Made by a program: the position numbers and the translations under genes | Shown here: positions 42,952 to 51,129 of the stretch, one piece after another | How positions within the stretch are numbered: position 1 is the stretch's first letter | Layout of the letters: every line of letters starts with the position of its first letter | Assembly (NCBI GenBank): GCA_963975935.1 | Contig: CAXBIQ010000001.1 | Location: 186,001 to 250,000 of the forward strand | Direction: 5' to 3' | Source: Planktosalinus sp963975935 | GTDB taxonomy: Bacteria > Bacteroidota > Bacteroidia > Flavobacteriales > Flavobacteriaceae | DNA length: 64,000 nt | The notes under the pieces: generated by a model | The model's input: only the letters and a program-made list of their open reading frames with translations | Told to the model about the DNA's origin: nothing | The model's database searches: none

Positions 42952-43587
42952 ATGAGCAATTTTTATAAATCACTTTTAGAACAAAACAAAGAATGGGTAA
43001 AAAGTAAATTAGACTTAGACCCACAATACTTTGAAAAACTTTCCAAAGGACAACAACCACCCTTACTATGGATTGGTTGTGCAGACAGCCGTGTGCCTGC
43101 AAATGAAATCATCGGCGCACAACCGGGCGAGGTTTTTGTTCACAGGAATATAGCAAATATGGTAGTGCATTCAGATATGAATATGTTGAGTGTGGTTGAC
43201 TATGCCGTGAGTGTTCTCAAAGTAAAACACGTGATTGTATGCGGTCATTACGGCTGTGGTGGTGTGAAAGCCGCTATGGGCAATCAGTCTTATGGCATTA
43301 TTGATAACTGGATCAGGCACATCAAAGATGTGTACAGGCACAACAAGAAAGAGCTTGATGCCATTGAAGATGAAGATGCCCGCTTTGATAAATATGTTGA
43401 ATTAAATGTCAAAGAGCAGGTTTATGACCTTGCCAAGACCTCTATCGTCCAGACAGCCTGGAACAACGGTCAGGAATTAACCCTGCACGGTTGGGTGTAT
43501 GCTATCGGTTCAGGGGTGGTACAGGACTTGAATGTGAACGTAAGTAATGACTCTCAGCTGGAAGAAGTTTATCAGTTAAACTTCTAA
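42952..43587 (+). CDS. can: Beta-class carbonic anhydrase
   Basis: A 211-residue enzyme interconverting CO2 and bicarbonate. The zinc ligands C43, D45, H99 and C102 are in WIGCADSRVPANE and VCGHYGCGG, and R47 forms the usual Asp-Arg pair. The length and motifs match E. coli Can. It follows the SulP gene by 65 nt, and the pair probably manages cellular bicarbonate. Its stop codon overlaps the convergent cvpA stop by 4 nt. Confidence 0.94.
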   Translation: MSNFYKSLLEQNKEWVKSKLDLDPQYFEKLSKGQQPPLLWIGCADSRVPANEIIGAQPGEVFVHRNIANMVVHSDMNMLSVVDYAVSVLKVKHVIVCGHYGCGGVKAAMGNQSYGIIDNWIRHIKDVYRHNKKELDAIEDEDARFDKYVELNVKEQVYDLAKTSIVQTAWNNGQELTLHGWVYAIGSGVVQDLNVNVSNDSQLEEVYQLNF

Positions 43588-44096
43588 AGTTCTTCGTCAT
43601 TTACGTATTCATTTAGTTCTTTAATCAACTTAGGAAGCACCATGGGCGCAAGCGAAGCAACAGGCTTGTACAATATGGATGCTTCCTTTTTTTCTTTAGA
43701 TAAGAAGGAAACTTCGTTTTTAAAAGAATTTGTAAAGAGCAGGATAACACTTGCAAAGAAAGCCATTTTCAACACTCCAAAAATTCCTCCGGCAAGCTTG
43801 TTAAGCAAGCCCAGGGCCGCAAAAGAAGCTATTCTGGTAAGGGCACGTGCTATTATGGAAACCAATATTACAACAACAATAAAAGTAATGGCAAACGCAG
43901 CCAAATTAATGGTCTGCTCTTCCCAGTCAGTATAACTGATGAGGATATCTGACGCAAAATGTGAAAAGTGAATCGCACAAAACACCCCCAGGACAAGACC
44001 AACCAAGGATGCGAGCTCTATCAAAAATCCATTTCTAAAACCTTGTATAAGTCCAAAGAGAAGAAACAGGCCAATTAAAATATCCAGACTATTCAT
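43584..44096 (-). CDS. CvpA-family membrane protein
   Basis: A 170-residue inner-membrane protein with four hydrophobic segments (about 5-22, 25-45, 63-85, 100-125) and the family's early ILIGLFLLFGLIQGFRNG segment. CvpA was named for colicin V production in E. coli and is linked elsewhere to envelope or bile-salt stress. It is divergent from the gene at 44197 and converges with the carbonic anhydrase. Confidence 0.85.
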   Translation of the reverse strand: MNSLDILIGLFLLFGLIQGFRNGFLIELASLVGLVLGVFCAIHFSHFASDILISYTDWEEQTINLAAFAITFIVVVILVSIIARALTRIASFAALGLLNKLAGGIFGVLKMAFFASVILLFTNSFKNEVSFLSKEKKEASILYKPVASLAPMVLPKLIKELNEYVNDEEL

Positions 44097-44146
44097 TGTT
44101 AAAACATTTTAGTGTAAATATAACAAAATGTAGTACTCGGGCTTTG

Positions 44147-44154
44147 TATCTTTG
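44147..44154 (+). promoter_or_regulatory. -7 box before the gene at 44197
   Basis: TATCTTTG is the most common form of the Bacteroidota -7 box. The leader would be about 37 nt. No TTG at -33. Confidence 0.5.
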
Positions 44155-44196
44155 CAAACATAACCACCTTTTCAAAAAAAGTAACAGGAATCCACT

Positions 44197-44553
44197 ATGG
44201 CAAGAGACGAAGAATTAAAACAACGCTGGGAAAATGTTGTAAAACTCCTGAGCGACAAGTTTGCAGACGGGGAGACATTAGATATCGACGCCGTAATATA
44301 CCTTGTAGGTTTGCAGGAGTTGGGCAGGTTTCAACGCAAGTTCAAAAAAGACGAAAAGCTCGACCTGATGCACATCGCCATTTGCCGCCTGCTGGAGCCT
44401 TATGGTTTTTATGAGTTTGATTATCAGGATGAAGAAGGCTGGCCACATTATAAAGTTAAAGAACATTTACCCGTTCTAAAAGCCGGCGAACAAAGCATTT
44501 TAATGAAAGAAGCCATCGTCAATTACTTTGTTGAAAAGGAAATAATATCCTGA
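44197..44553 (+). CDS. Conserved hypothetical protein
   Basis: A 118-residue soluble, acidic protein (MARDEELKQRWENVVKLLSD) with mostly helical character and a conserved-looking aromatic segment LEPYGFYEFDYQDEEGW. No signal peptide or membrane segment. I recognise it only as a protein common in the phylum with no assigned function. It has its own -7 box and is followed after 90 nt by pheS. Confidence 0.7.
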   Translation: MARDEELKQRWENVVKLLSDKFADGETLDIDAVIYLVGLQELGRFQRKFKKDEKLDLMHIAICRLLEPYGFYEFDYQDEEGWPHYKVKEHLPVLKAGEQSILMKEAIVNYFVEKEIIS

Positions 44554-44643
44554 TTTTTAAAAACAAAACCCCAGATCTGTCACAAATAACCGCCCACTAA
44601 GGGTATATTTTTATAAATTTGTAGCCTTCAAATACCGTAACAA

Positions 44644-45663
44644 ATGTTGGATAAGATAAAAGAAGCCATTGCTGAGGTTGAAAATTTTTCAGCAGCTTCA
44701 TTACAGGAAGTAGAAGATTTCAGAATAAAATACCTGGGTAAAAAGGGGGTGCTCAATGATTATTTTGCTGCTTTTAAAGACGTTCCCAATGAGCAAAAAA
44801 AGGAATTTGGGCAAACCATAAACACACTCAAACAGGCAGCGCAGGATAAAGTAGATGCCCTCAAATCAAGCCTTGAGAGCAAAGAGGTTCAAAAAGGGCT
44901 ATATGGAGACTTGACCCGGCCGGGCGATCCTCTCACCATTGGCGGAAGACACCCCATATCCATTGTAAAAAACCAGATCATTGAAGTGTTTTCCCGCATA
45001 GGGTTTAACGTTTCTGAAGGGCCCGAAATTGAAGACGACTGGCACAACTTTACAGCTTTAAACCTTCCGGAATACCACCCGGCCAGGGACATGCAGGATA
45101 CCTTCTTTATTCAAACAAACCCGGATGTTCTGTTACGCACGCATACCTCATCGGTACAGGTGCGGTATATGGAAAACAACAAGCCTCCCATTCGCACCAT
45201 TTCCCCCGGAAGGGTTTTTAGAAACGAGGCCATATCAGCCCGTTCCCACTGTATTTTTCATCAGGTGGAGGGCTTGTATATTGACAAAGATGTCTCGTTT
45301 GCAGACTTAAAACAAACGCTCATCTATTTCTGTACAGAAATGTTTGGGAAATCAAAAATACGCCTGCGCCCGTCTTATTTTCCGTTTACGGAACCCAGCG
45401 CAGAGGTCGATATTTACTGGGGCCTTGAAACCGAAACCGATTACCGCATCACAAAAGGGACCGGCTGGCTGGAGATTATGGGCTGTGGCATGGTAGACCC
45501 CAATGTGTTGAAGAACTGTGGTATTGACCCGGCAACTTATACCGGCTTTGCTTTTGGCATGGGCATTGAGCGCATCGCAATGTTGCTTTACCAAATAGGC
45601 GATATAAGGATGTTCTATGAAAATGACATCCGGTTTTTAGAACAATTTAAAAGTGCATTATGA
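44644..45663 (+). CDS. pheS: Phenylalanyl-tRNA synthetase alpha subunit
   Basis: A 339-residue class II synthetase subunit that charges tRNA-Phe with the beta subunit. An N-terminal coiled-coil (about 1-85) precedes the catalytic core with DTFFIQTNPDVLLRTHTSS, then FHQVEGL and GLGIERIAML-like GFAFGMGIERIAMLLY (motif 3). pheT is not in the window, as is usual in this phylum. It overlaps the next small gene by 4 nt (ATGA). Confidence 0.96.
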   Translation: MLDKIKEAIAEVENFSAASLQEVEDFRIKYLGKKGVLNDYFAAFKDVPNEQKKEFGQTINTLKQAAQDKVDALKSSLESKEVQKGLYGDLTRPGDPLTIGGRHPISIVKNQIIEVFSRIGFNVSEGPEIEDDWHNFTALNLPEYHPARDMQDTFFIQTNPDVLLRTHTSSVQVRYMENNKPPIRTISPGRVFRNEAISARSHCIFHQVEGLYIDKDVSFADLKQTLIYFCTEMFGKSKIRLRPSYFPFTEPSAEVDIYWGLETETDYRITKGTGWLEIMGCGMVDPNVLKNCGIDPATYTGFAFGMGIERIAMLLYQIGDIRMFYENDIRFLEQFKSAL

Positions 45664-45827
45664 CAAAGTATATTGTAATAATCTTAGTGATTATCGGTTT
45701 AATAGCAGTTGCTTATTTTACCTTTGTGATGGCCGTTATTGAATTTCTTGTTGGCGTAATTTTCCTTGTAATAATGCTTATAGCCTTATTGGGACTATGG
45801 TTTGCCTGGAAAAAGAAAAAGAGTTAA
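45660..45827 (+). CDS. Small two-segment membrane protein
   Basis: A 55-residue protein starting at the ATG that overlaps the pheS stop (ATGA). It begins MTKYIVIILVIIGLIAVAYF and ends WFAWKKKKS. Two hydrophobic helices (about 4-24 and 28-49) and a basic tail give a hairpin with the loop around FVMAVIEF. Its stop codon is 7 nt before the next start. Coupling, codon use and hydrophobic pattern support it as real. Function unknown. Confidence 0.6.
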   Translation: MTKYIVIILVIIGLIAVAYFTFVMAVIEFLVGVIFLVIMLIALLGLWFAWKKKKS

Positions 45828-45834
45828 TGAACCT

Positions 45835-46230
45835 ATGCGCAAAGACATTGAAATTCCCGAAGTAAAAGATATTTATATCGCTGCTATAAAGGAATGGGAT
45901 GACGATTTTTTGAGCCAAAACTGGAACGTTTATCTCATAAACAATAGCCGGAAAGATATGGAGGCCACCATTGTCGTCTCCCGTGGAAGCGATGCCGACC
46001 GAAAAACCGCAACCCTGCGTCACGGCCTGGGAACCATACCCGCCCAAACAACCCGAAAAATCGAGTTCATTGCTGAAGAAGTCCTGCCTTTCAAAAACGA
46101 ATTTCTGCTCACTTTTTTTGCTGAAGGAAAACTATATGACCGCACTTATGTGTTTGAGCCCAACACTATTAAAGAAGATAATATAAAGACAATTCCGTTA
46201 TTGGAAAACAAAGCGGTTTTAGCAACTTAA
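45835..46230 (+). CDS. Conserved hypothetical downstream of pheS
   Basis: A 131-residue soluble protein of beta-rich character (MRKDIEIPEVKDIYIAAIKE, later NWNVYLINNS and FEPNTIKEDNIKTIPLL). Relatives are found in flavobacteria and are sometimes mislabelled as phenylalanyl-tRNA synthetase because of their position. The ATG at 45835 is chosen because an upstream TTG frame overlaps the small membrane protein. It overlaps the convergent gpsA by 4 nt. Confidence 0.72.
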   Translation: MRKDIEIPEVKDIYIAAIKEWDDDFLSQNWNVYLINNSRKDMEATIVVSRGSDADRKTATLRHGLGTIPAQTTRKIEFIAEEVLPFKNEFLLTFFAEGKLYDRTYVFEPNTIKEDNIKTIPLLENKAVLAT

Positions 46231-47222
46231 TCCAACTTCTCGGTCAATTTTTTAAATACCTTTTTTGGGTTTTTATTATCGTAAAGGATTGCATAAACGG
46301 CATTGATGATGGGTGTCTTTACTTTGTTATCCTGTGTGATGAGCCAGGCGCTTTTGGTGGCATAATAGCCTTCGGCAACCATGCTCATTTCCATCTGGGC
46401 ACTTTTGACGGTGTAGCCTTTGCCTATCATATTTCCAAACATCCTGTTGCGGCTGAAGGTTGAATAGCCCGTTACCAATAAATCGCCCAAATAAGCAGAG
46501 TCATTGATGTTGCGCTTCATTTTGTACACCTTTTTGATGAATTTTTTCATTTCCCTGATGGCATTGCTCATCAGGACGCTTTGAAAATTATCACCATAAC
46601 CCAGCCCGTGTGCGATACCGGCTGCAATGGCATAGATGTTTTTGAGCATGGCTGCATACTCTGTACCTATCACGTCATCGCTGGTGGTTGTTTTGATATA
46701 GTCGCTGCTTACATAACGGGAAACCATTTTGGCCTTTTCTTCATCTGCACAGGCTATAGTGAGATATGATAACCGTTCCAAAGCCACCTCTTCTGCATGG
46801 CAGGGTCCCGTAAGTACTCCTATGTTTTCAAAGGGGATGTCATACTTTTCATGAAAGTGTTCACCCACAATGAGCCCACTTTCAGGGACAATGCCTTTGA
46901 TGGCTGAAAATATGATTTTATTTTTTAAAGAAACCTTGAGCTTCTCAAGTTCAGCGGTTAAAAAAGCAGACGGAACTGCAAATATAATGACATCTGCTTC
47001 TTTGATGGTGGTATTGATGTTATTACTGAGTTTTAATTTTTTTACGTCAAATTCAACTGAACTCAGGTAGTTTGGGTTGTGGTCTTCTTTTTTGATGTGT
47101 TCAATGGCATAGGCACTGCGCATGTACCAGTTCACTTGTTCCAGATTTTCACACAGCATTTTTACTATGGCGGTTGCCCAGCTTCCGCCTCCAACAACAG
47201 CAAATCGCGGGTGTTCGTTCAT
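46227..47222 (-). CDS. gpsA: Glycerol-3-phosphate dehydrogenase [NAD(P)+]
   Basis: A 331-residue enzyme making sn-glycerol 3-phosphate for phospholipids from dihydroxyacetone phosphate. The cofactor loop is GGGSWATA near the N-terminus, and SAIKGIVPESG, LTGPCHAEEV and KNIYAIAAGIAHGLGYGDN (catalytic Lys) follow in the expected order. The length is normal. It is transcribed alone. Its 3' end overlaps the gene at 45835. Confidence 0.94.
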   Translation of the reverse strand: MNEHPRFAVVGGGSWATAIVKMLCENLEQVNWYMRSAYAIEHIKKEDHNPNYLSSVEFDVKKLKLSNNINTTIKEADVIIFAVPSAFLTAELEKLKVSLKNKIIFSAIKGIVPESGLIVGEHFHEKYDIPFENIGVLTGPCHAEEVALERLSYLTIACADEEKAKMVSRYVSSDYIKTTTSDDVIGTEYAAMLKNIYAIAAGIAHGLGYGDNFQSVLMSNAIREMKKFIKKVYKMKRNINDSAYLGDLLVTGYSTFSRNRMFGNMIGKGYTVKSAQMEMSMVAEGYYATKSAWLITQDNKVKTPIINAVYAILYDNKNPKKVFKKLTEKLD

Positions 47223-47486
47223 ATTTTTTAGTTAAAATGGTTTCATCAAAAATAAGGAATTTAAACAGGTAAACAAAGCGATATATCACTCGCCTTCAAA
47301 AACTATCAGGCTAATGATAGAAAAGGATAGAGCAGACTTCCATCATTAACAAACTTTAACAACAGATTAGCATTTTGCATGCAATTTGAAAAAGAGAATT
47401 CACGTTATTGTACTCAGGAAACCCTACTAATAATTCTCAGTTCTTGAGAATATAGGTAAAGGTTTTTTGGTTGGTTATTTAGTTTG
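47223..47486. other. Intergenic region with a possible unannotated plus-strand transcript
   Basis: This gap, with the terminator after it, separates gpsA and nadD, both minus-strand. It holds a 7-bp hairpin (ATTCTCA at 47433-47439, TGAGAAT at 47445-47451) and no supported reading frame. It ends in a plus-strand terminator (47487-47525) although no plus-strand gene is visible, so a non-coding transcript is possible. The gpsA promoter must lie at the left end. Confidence 0.4.
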
Positions 47487-47525
47487 AAAGCCGCTCTTGT
47501 TTCTAACAAGGGCGGTTTTTATTTT
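47487..47525 (+). terminator. Plus-strand intrinsic terminator without a visible gene
   Basis: Stem GCCGCTCTTG (47490-47499) and CAAGGGCGGT (47507-47516) with loop TTTCTAA, then TTTTATTTT. On the plus strand the stem has only G-U wobbles. On the minus strand there is a C-A mismatch and no long T-tract. So it points away from nadD, whose stop codon (47519) it overlaps. Confidence 0.65.
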
Positions 47526-48103
47526 CGGTAAAAATTCATTTCATCAATATAGTTCCAGACTTCAGTGGGCAGGAGAGGCCTTACGTTTTTTCCGGCTTTG
47601 ATGGCTTTTCTGATGTGTGTTGAGGATATTTCCATGATAGGGGCATCAATATGAACGATGTCGGGATGATGGGTAAACTGATTTTCATGGTCGTTGTCTG
47701 CTTTTCTGGGGTAGACATAAATGGGGTGTTCTTTTAAAATCATTTCATAGTTTTTCCACTTGTGAAAGGTGTTGAGGTTGTCTTCACCCATCAACAAACA
47801 GAATTGATACTGTGGAAATTTTTCTTTTAAGTGCACCAGGGTATTGATGGTATAGTTGGGCTGCGGGAGCTTGAACTCGATGTCGCTGCCCTTTATATTT
47901 TCATAGCCTTCGCAGGCGCGGTTGACCAGTTCCATCCTGTGGTGGTCATCAAGCAGGGTTTTTTTCTTTTTAAACGGGTTGTGGGGCGTGACCACCAGCC
48001 AGATTTCATCGAGATTGCTGTGTTCTGCAATGTGGTTTGCAATGATCAAGTGACCAATGTGTATGGGATTAAAACTTCCGAAATACAAACCTATTTTTTT
48101 CAT
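47519..48103 (-). CDS. nadD: Nicotinate-nucleotide adenylyltransferase
   Basis: A 194-residue nucleotidyltransferase making deamido-NAD+ from nicotinate mononucleotide and ATP. The GSFNPIHIGH motif (9-18) has the HxGH residues. SSTHIRKAI is the C-terminal ISSTxIR motif. It is the last gene of the yicC-gmk-nadD operon, 43 nt after gmk. Confidence 0.95.
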   Translation of the reverse strand: MKKIGLYFGSFNPIHIGHLIIANHIAEHSNLDEIWLVVTPHNPFKKKKTLLDDHHRMELVNRACEGYENIKGSDIEFKLPQPNYTINTLVHLKEKFPQYQFCLLMGEDNLNTFHKWKNYEMILKEHPIYVYPRKADNDHENQFTHHPDIVHIDAPIMEISSTHIRKAIKAGKNVRPLLPTEVWNYIDEMNFYRK

Positions 48104-48146
48104 GCTATTTGATGCTTTAAAGCGAAAAAGGGTTTAAAATCACACA

Positions 48147-48722
48147 CTAGGGATTGACAAAATTATTCACAAGCGTATAGGCCTCTTCCAAAGCGGTGTC
48201 CAGATCGTTGTTTTCAATGATGTGATCAAACTGTGGTGCTGTGGCCAGTTCTATGGATGCTTTGGCAATGCGCATATTGATTTTCTCTTCGCTTTCTGTC
48301 TTTCTCTTTTTAAGGCGGCGCTTGAGTTCATCAACACTGGGGGGTTTTACAAAAACAGCAAGGGTGCGATCAGGGAATTTTTTCTTGATGCGCAGCCCGC
48401 CCACCACGTCGATGTCAAAAATAACGTGTTTGCCCAGTGCCCAGATGCGTTCAATTTCGGTTTTGAGGGTGCCGTAAAAGTTGTCGCGATACACCTCTTC
48501 CCACTCCAGAAAGTCGTCGTTTTTTATATGCTGTTTGAACTCTTTGAACGAGATGAAGTAATAATTTGTGCCGTGCACTTCCTCACCCCGGGGTTCACGA
48601 TTTGTGGCCGATACTGAAAACTCGAGGTTGAGTTCTTTCTTGCCCAATAGATGTTGCACGATGGTTGTCTTTCCCGAGCCTGAAGGAGCTGAAAACACAA
48701 TGAGCTTTCCTTTTCCTTCCAT
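48147..48722 (-). CDS. gmk: Guanylate kinase
   Basis: A 191-residue enzyme phosphorylating GMP to GDP. The P-loop is SAPSGSGKTT (11-20), and the GMP-binding region SATNREPRGEEVHGTNYYF and FDIDVVGG follow. Its start codon shares a base with the yicC stop (TAATG). The order yicC-gmk is widely conserved. Confidence 0.96.
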   Translation of the reverse strand: MEGKGKLIVFSAPSGSGKTTIVQHLLGKKELNLEFSVSATNREPRGEEVHGTNYYFISFKEFKQHIKNDDFLEWEEVYRDNFYGTLKTEIERIWALGKHVIFDIDVVGGLRIKKKFPDRTLAVFVKPPSVDELKRRLKKRKTESEEKINMRIAKASIELATAPQFDHIIENNDLDTALEEAYTLVNNFVNP

Positions 48723-49579
48723 TACAAAACGTTTAAGAGTTGTTCCTTGATTTTTTCGAGCTCGTCTTTCATCTGAACCACGAGTTGCTGCATAGGCGCA
48801 TAGTTTGATTTGGAACCTATGGTATTGATTTCACGGCCTATTTCCTGACTGATGAAGCCCAGTTTTTTCCCATTGGAATCCTCTGAATGGAGAGCTTCAA
48901 GAAAGTAGCTCAGGTGGTTTTCAAGGCGCACTTTCTCTTCAGTGATATCATATTTTTCAACATAATATACCAGTTCCTGTTCAAAGCGGTTTTCATCTAC
49001 CTGCTCTTTGAGTTCGTTCACGGCTTTGCGCAAGCGTTCTTTCACGGCCTGTATGCGTTCAGGGTCTATCTTTATGACCTCTTGCAGCAATGCTGATATG
49101 TTCTCAATGCGCCCGATAAAGTCTTTTTTCAGTATATCACCTTCATCACTGCGGTAAGTATTTATTTCTTTTAGAGCCTGCTCCACGGCTCCCAGTATTT
49201 CCTGAAACTCGGTTTCGTCTATTTCATCCCTTTCGGTTTTGAGGGCATCGGGCATGCGCATGGCTATTTTAAGGAGTTCGGTTTTGTCTGCGGTTGCAAT
49301 CTCGCTTAACTGTTTGATATAGTTTTCCACGATGGGCACATTGACCTGGGTTGAGGTTTCTTCGCCGTTAAGCTCGATATACAAGCTGAAGTCAACTTTA
49401 CCACGTTCTAAAACGGCGCCTATTTTATTGCGTAAAAACAGTTCCTTTTCGCGGTAAGCAGAAGGAATGCGGGCATTGAGATCGAGGCTTTTGCTGTTGA
49501 GCGACTTGATTTCTACCGTGATTTTTTTTGAAGGAAGTTGTTTGACGGCCTTTCCAAAACCGGTCATGGATTGTATCAT
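48722..49579 (-). CDS. YicC/YloC-family endoribonuclease
   Basis: A 285-residue protein with the characteristic MIQSMTGFGKA start and the C-terminal DUF1732 segment (NTIGSKSNYAPMQQLVVQMKDELEKIKEQ shortened: NTIGSKSN, then QMKDELEKIKEQ). YicC in E. coli acts as an endoribonuclease on small RNAs such as RyhB. It is first in the yicC-gmk-nadD operon. Confidence 0.92.
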   Translation of the reverse strand: MIQSMTGFGKAVKQLPSKKITVEIKSLNSKSLDLNARIPSAYREKELFLRNKIGAVLERGKVDFSLYIELNGEETSTQVNVPIVENYIKQLSEIATADKTELLKIAMRMPDALKTERDEIDETEFQEILGAVEQALKEINTYRSDEGDILKKDFIGRIENISALLQEVIKIDPERIQAVKERLRKAVNELKEQVDENRFEQELVYYVEKYDITEEKVRLENHLSYFLEALHSEDSNGKKLGFISQEIGREINTIGSKSNYAPMQQLVVQMKDELEKIKEQLLNVL

Positions 49580-49618
49580 AGTGATGCTTTAATGTTTTAC
49601 AAAGGTAATTAAAATGGG

Positions 49619-50578
49619 TTAAAGGGTTTTTAAAAACTCCACCGTTCTTTTCTCGTTGTAGTAGATGTTGTTTTTGTTGTAAAAGCCAACGTGGCCGCCA
49701 TACTTTGGGGTTTCAAGAAAAATATTGTCGTGGTTTTCAGCAATGTCAACAGGAAAGCAGGAAGGAGATAAAAAACTATCGTTTTGGGCCTGAAGCAAAA
49801 GCACCGGGATTTTCACTTCCGGCAAAAATTGCAGGCTGCTGTTTTTGTGATAATAGTCATAAGCATCCTTAAAGCCATGGGCTTTGGAGGTATAGATATT
49901 GTCAAAATCGAGCAGTGATTTTATTTTGTTGACCTCTTCGGCAGTTGTCTGCTCAGGAAACTGGATGGCTTTTTGTTTTATCTTTTTCTTTAAATCGAGC
50001 AAAAAAGAAGTATTGTATATAATGTTGTGGGTCTTGTTCAATTCCTCCAGCGATTCTTTTAAAACCAAAGGGGTGGACACGGCAATGGCTTTTTTGATTT
50101 GTTTGGGAACGTCTGCTCGTTCCCCCAGATACTTCAACAATAAATTACCACCCAGGCTGAAACCGGTTAATGAAATGGAATCATAGTGGTCTTTTTGCAA
50201 GATGTGGTTGATAACAGCCTCAAGATCTTCTGTAGCCCCGGCATTGTATGAACGGTATAAATTATTGGGTTCGCCGCTGCACCCGCGGTAGTTTACTGCC
50301 ACGGCGTCCATATTGTTTTGGTTGATATGATATGCCGAGCCTTTGATATAAGTGCGCTGGGCGTTTCCTTCAAGGCCGTGAAGCAATATGACGAGGTGGT
50401 TTGTTTTGGCTTTTGACCAGCTCCAGTCCAGGTCAATAAAATCATCATCCGGTAAGAAAATGCGCTCACGTGTCTGGTTTACTTTTGGCGCCACCCGCAC
50501 TTTGGCAGAATAAATAGTAGAGAAATGCCCGTTTTGAAAGAGCAGCGGTGGTTTGTATGTTGACTTTAGTATAGGCAT
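49619..50578 (-). CDS. Alpha/beta hydrolase of the YheT/ABHD family
   Basis: A 319-residue hydrolase. The N-terminal PPLLFQNGHFSTIY and the VILLHGLEGN oxyanion loop fit the YheT (UPF0017) group. The nucleophile is in LTGFSLGGN, with an aspartate in QAQNDSFLS and a histidine in GGHVGF completing the triad. Substrate unknown; eukaryotic relatives are lipases/acylglycerol hydrolases. It is divergent from the thioesterase gene. Confidence 0.87.
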   Translation of the reverse strand: MPILKSTYKPPLLFQNGHFSTIYSAKVRVAPKVNQTRERIFLPDDDFIDLDWSWSKAKTNHLVILLHGLEGNAQRTYIKGSAYHINQNNMDAVAVNYRGCSGEPNNLYRSYNAGATEDLEAVINHILQKDHYDSISLTGFSLGGNLLLKYLGERADVPKQIKKAIAVSTPLVLKESLEELNKTHNIIYNTSFLLDLKKKIKQKAIQFPEQTTAEEVNKIKSLLDFDNIYTSKAHGFKDAYDYYHKNSSLQFLPEVKIPVLLLQAQNDSFLSPSCFPVDIAENHDNIFLETPKYGGHVGFYNKNNIYYNEKRTVEFLKTL

Positions 50579-50629
50579 TTTAAAGTAGCGAATTTACATA
50601 AAATAGTATGCACGCACAGTAAATTTACT

Positions 50630-50637
50630 TAAGTTTG
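50630..50637 (+). promoter_or_regulatory. Possible -7 box of the thioesterase gene
   Basis: TAAGTTTG matches the consensus and leaves a leader of about 10 nt. No TTG at -33. Confidence 0.35.
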
Positions 50638-50652
50638 TAAAAATATTTTGCA

Positions 50653-51129
50653 ATGTACACCAAAGAATTTGATATAAGATGGAGTGATATTGATGCCAAC
50701 AGGCATCTGGCCAATAGTGCTTATATAAACTTTATGAGCCACACCCGTATGGGTTTTTTAATGGAAAAGGGCCTTGGGCAGCGTGAAATGCTGCATTATA
50801 ACATTGGCCCGGTGGTGTTCTATGAGCACATCTATTATTTTAAAGAAGTGTTCGTGGGGAAACCGGTTACAGTTTCATTACAATTAAAAGGCTTGTCTGA
50901 AGACGGGATGTATTTTGAGTTTCTCCATAACTTTTATGATTCTCACGGAAAGAATTTTGCCACCTGTGAAATCATGGGTGGATGGATTGATATGAAAGAA
51001 CGCAAACTCACGGGATTGCCGGCAGAGTTACTGGAGCGGTTAAGCACTCTGGAAAAAACAGCTGACTTCAAAGTACTCACCAAAGAAGACACACGGAAGT
51101 TTGGCAAAAAACCTCAGCATTTAAGCTAA
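50653..51129 (+). CDS. Hotdog-fold acyl-CoA thioesterase
   Basis: A 158-residue hotdog-fold protein with the 4-hydroxybenzoyl-CoA thioesterase-type active site RWSDIDANRHL near residues 9-19 (catalytic Asp12 or Asp14), then SAYINFMSHTRM. It probably hydrolyses acyl-CoA or acyl-ACP, with the acyl chain unknown. Its last 9 nt overlap the convergent EamA gene. Confidence 0.87.
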   Translation: MYTKEFDIRWSDIDANRHLANSAYINFMSHTRMGFLMEKGLGQREMLHYNIGPVVFYEHIYYFKEVFVGKPVTVSLQLKGLSEDGMYFEFLHNFYDSHGKNFATCEIMGGWIDMKERKLTGLPAELLERLSTLEKTADFKVLTKEDTRKFGKKPQHLS

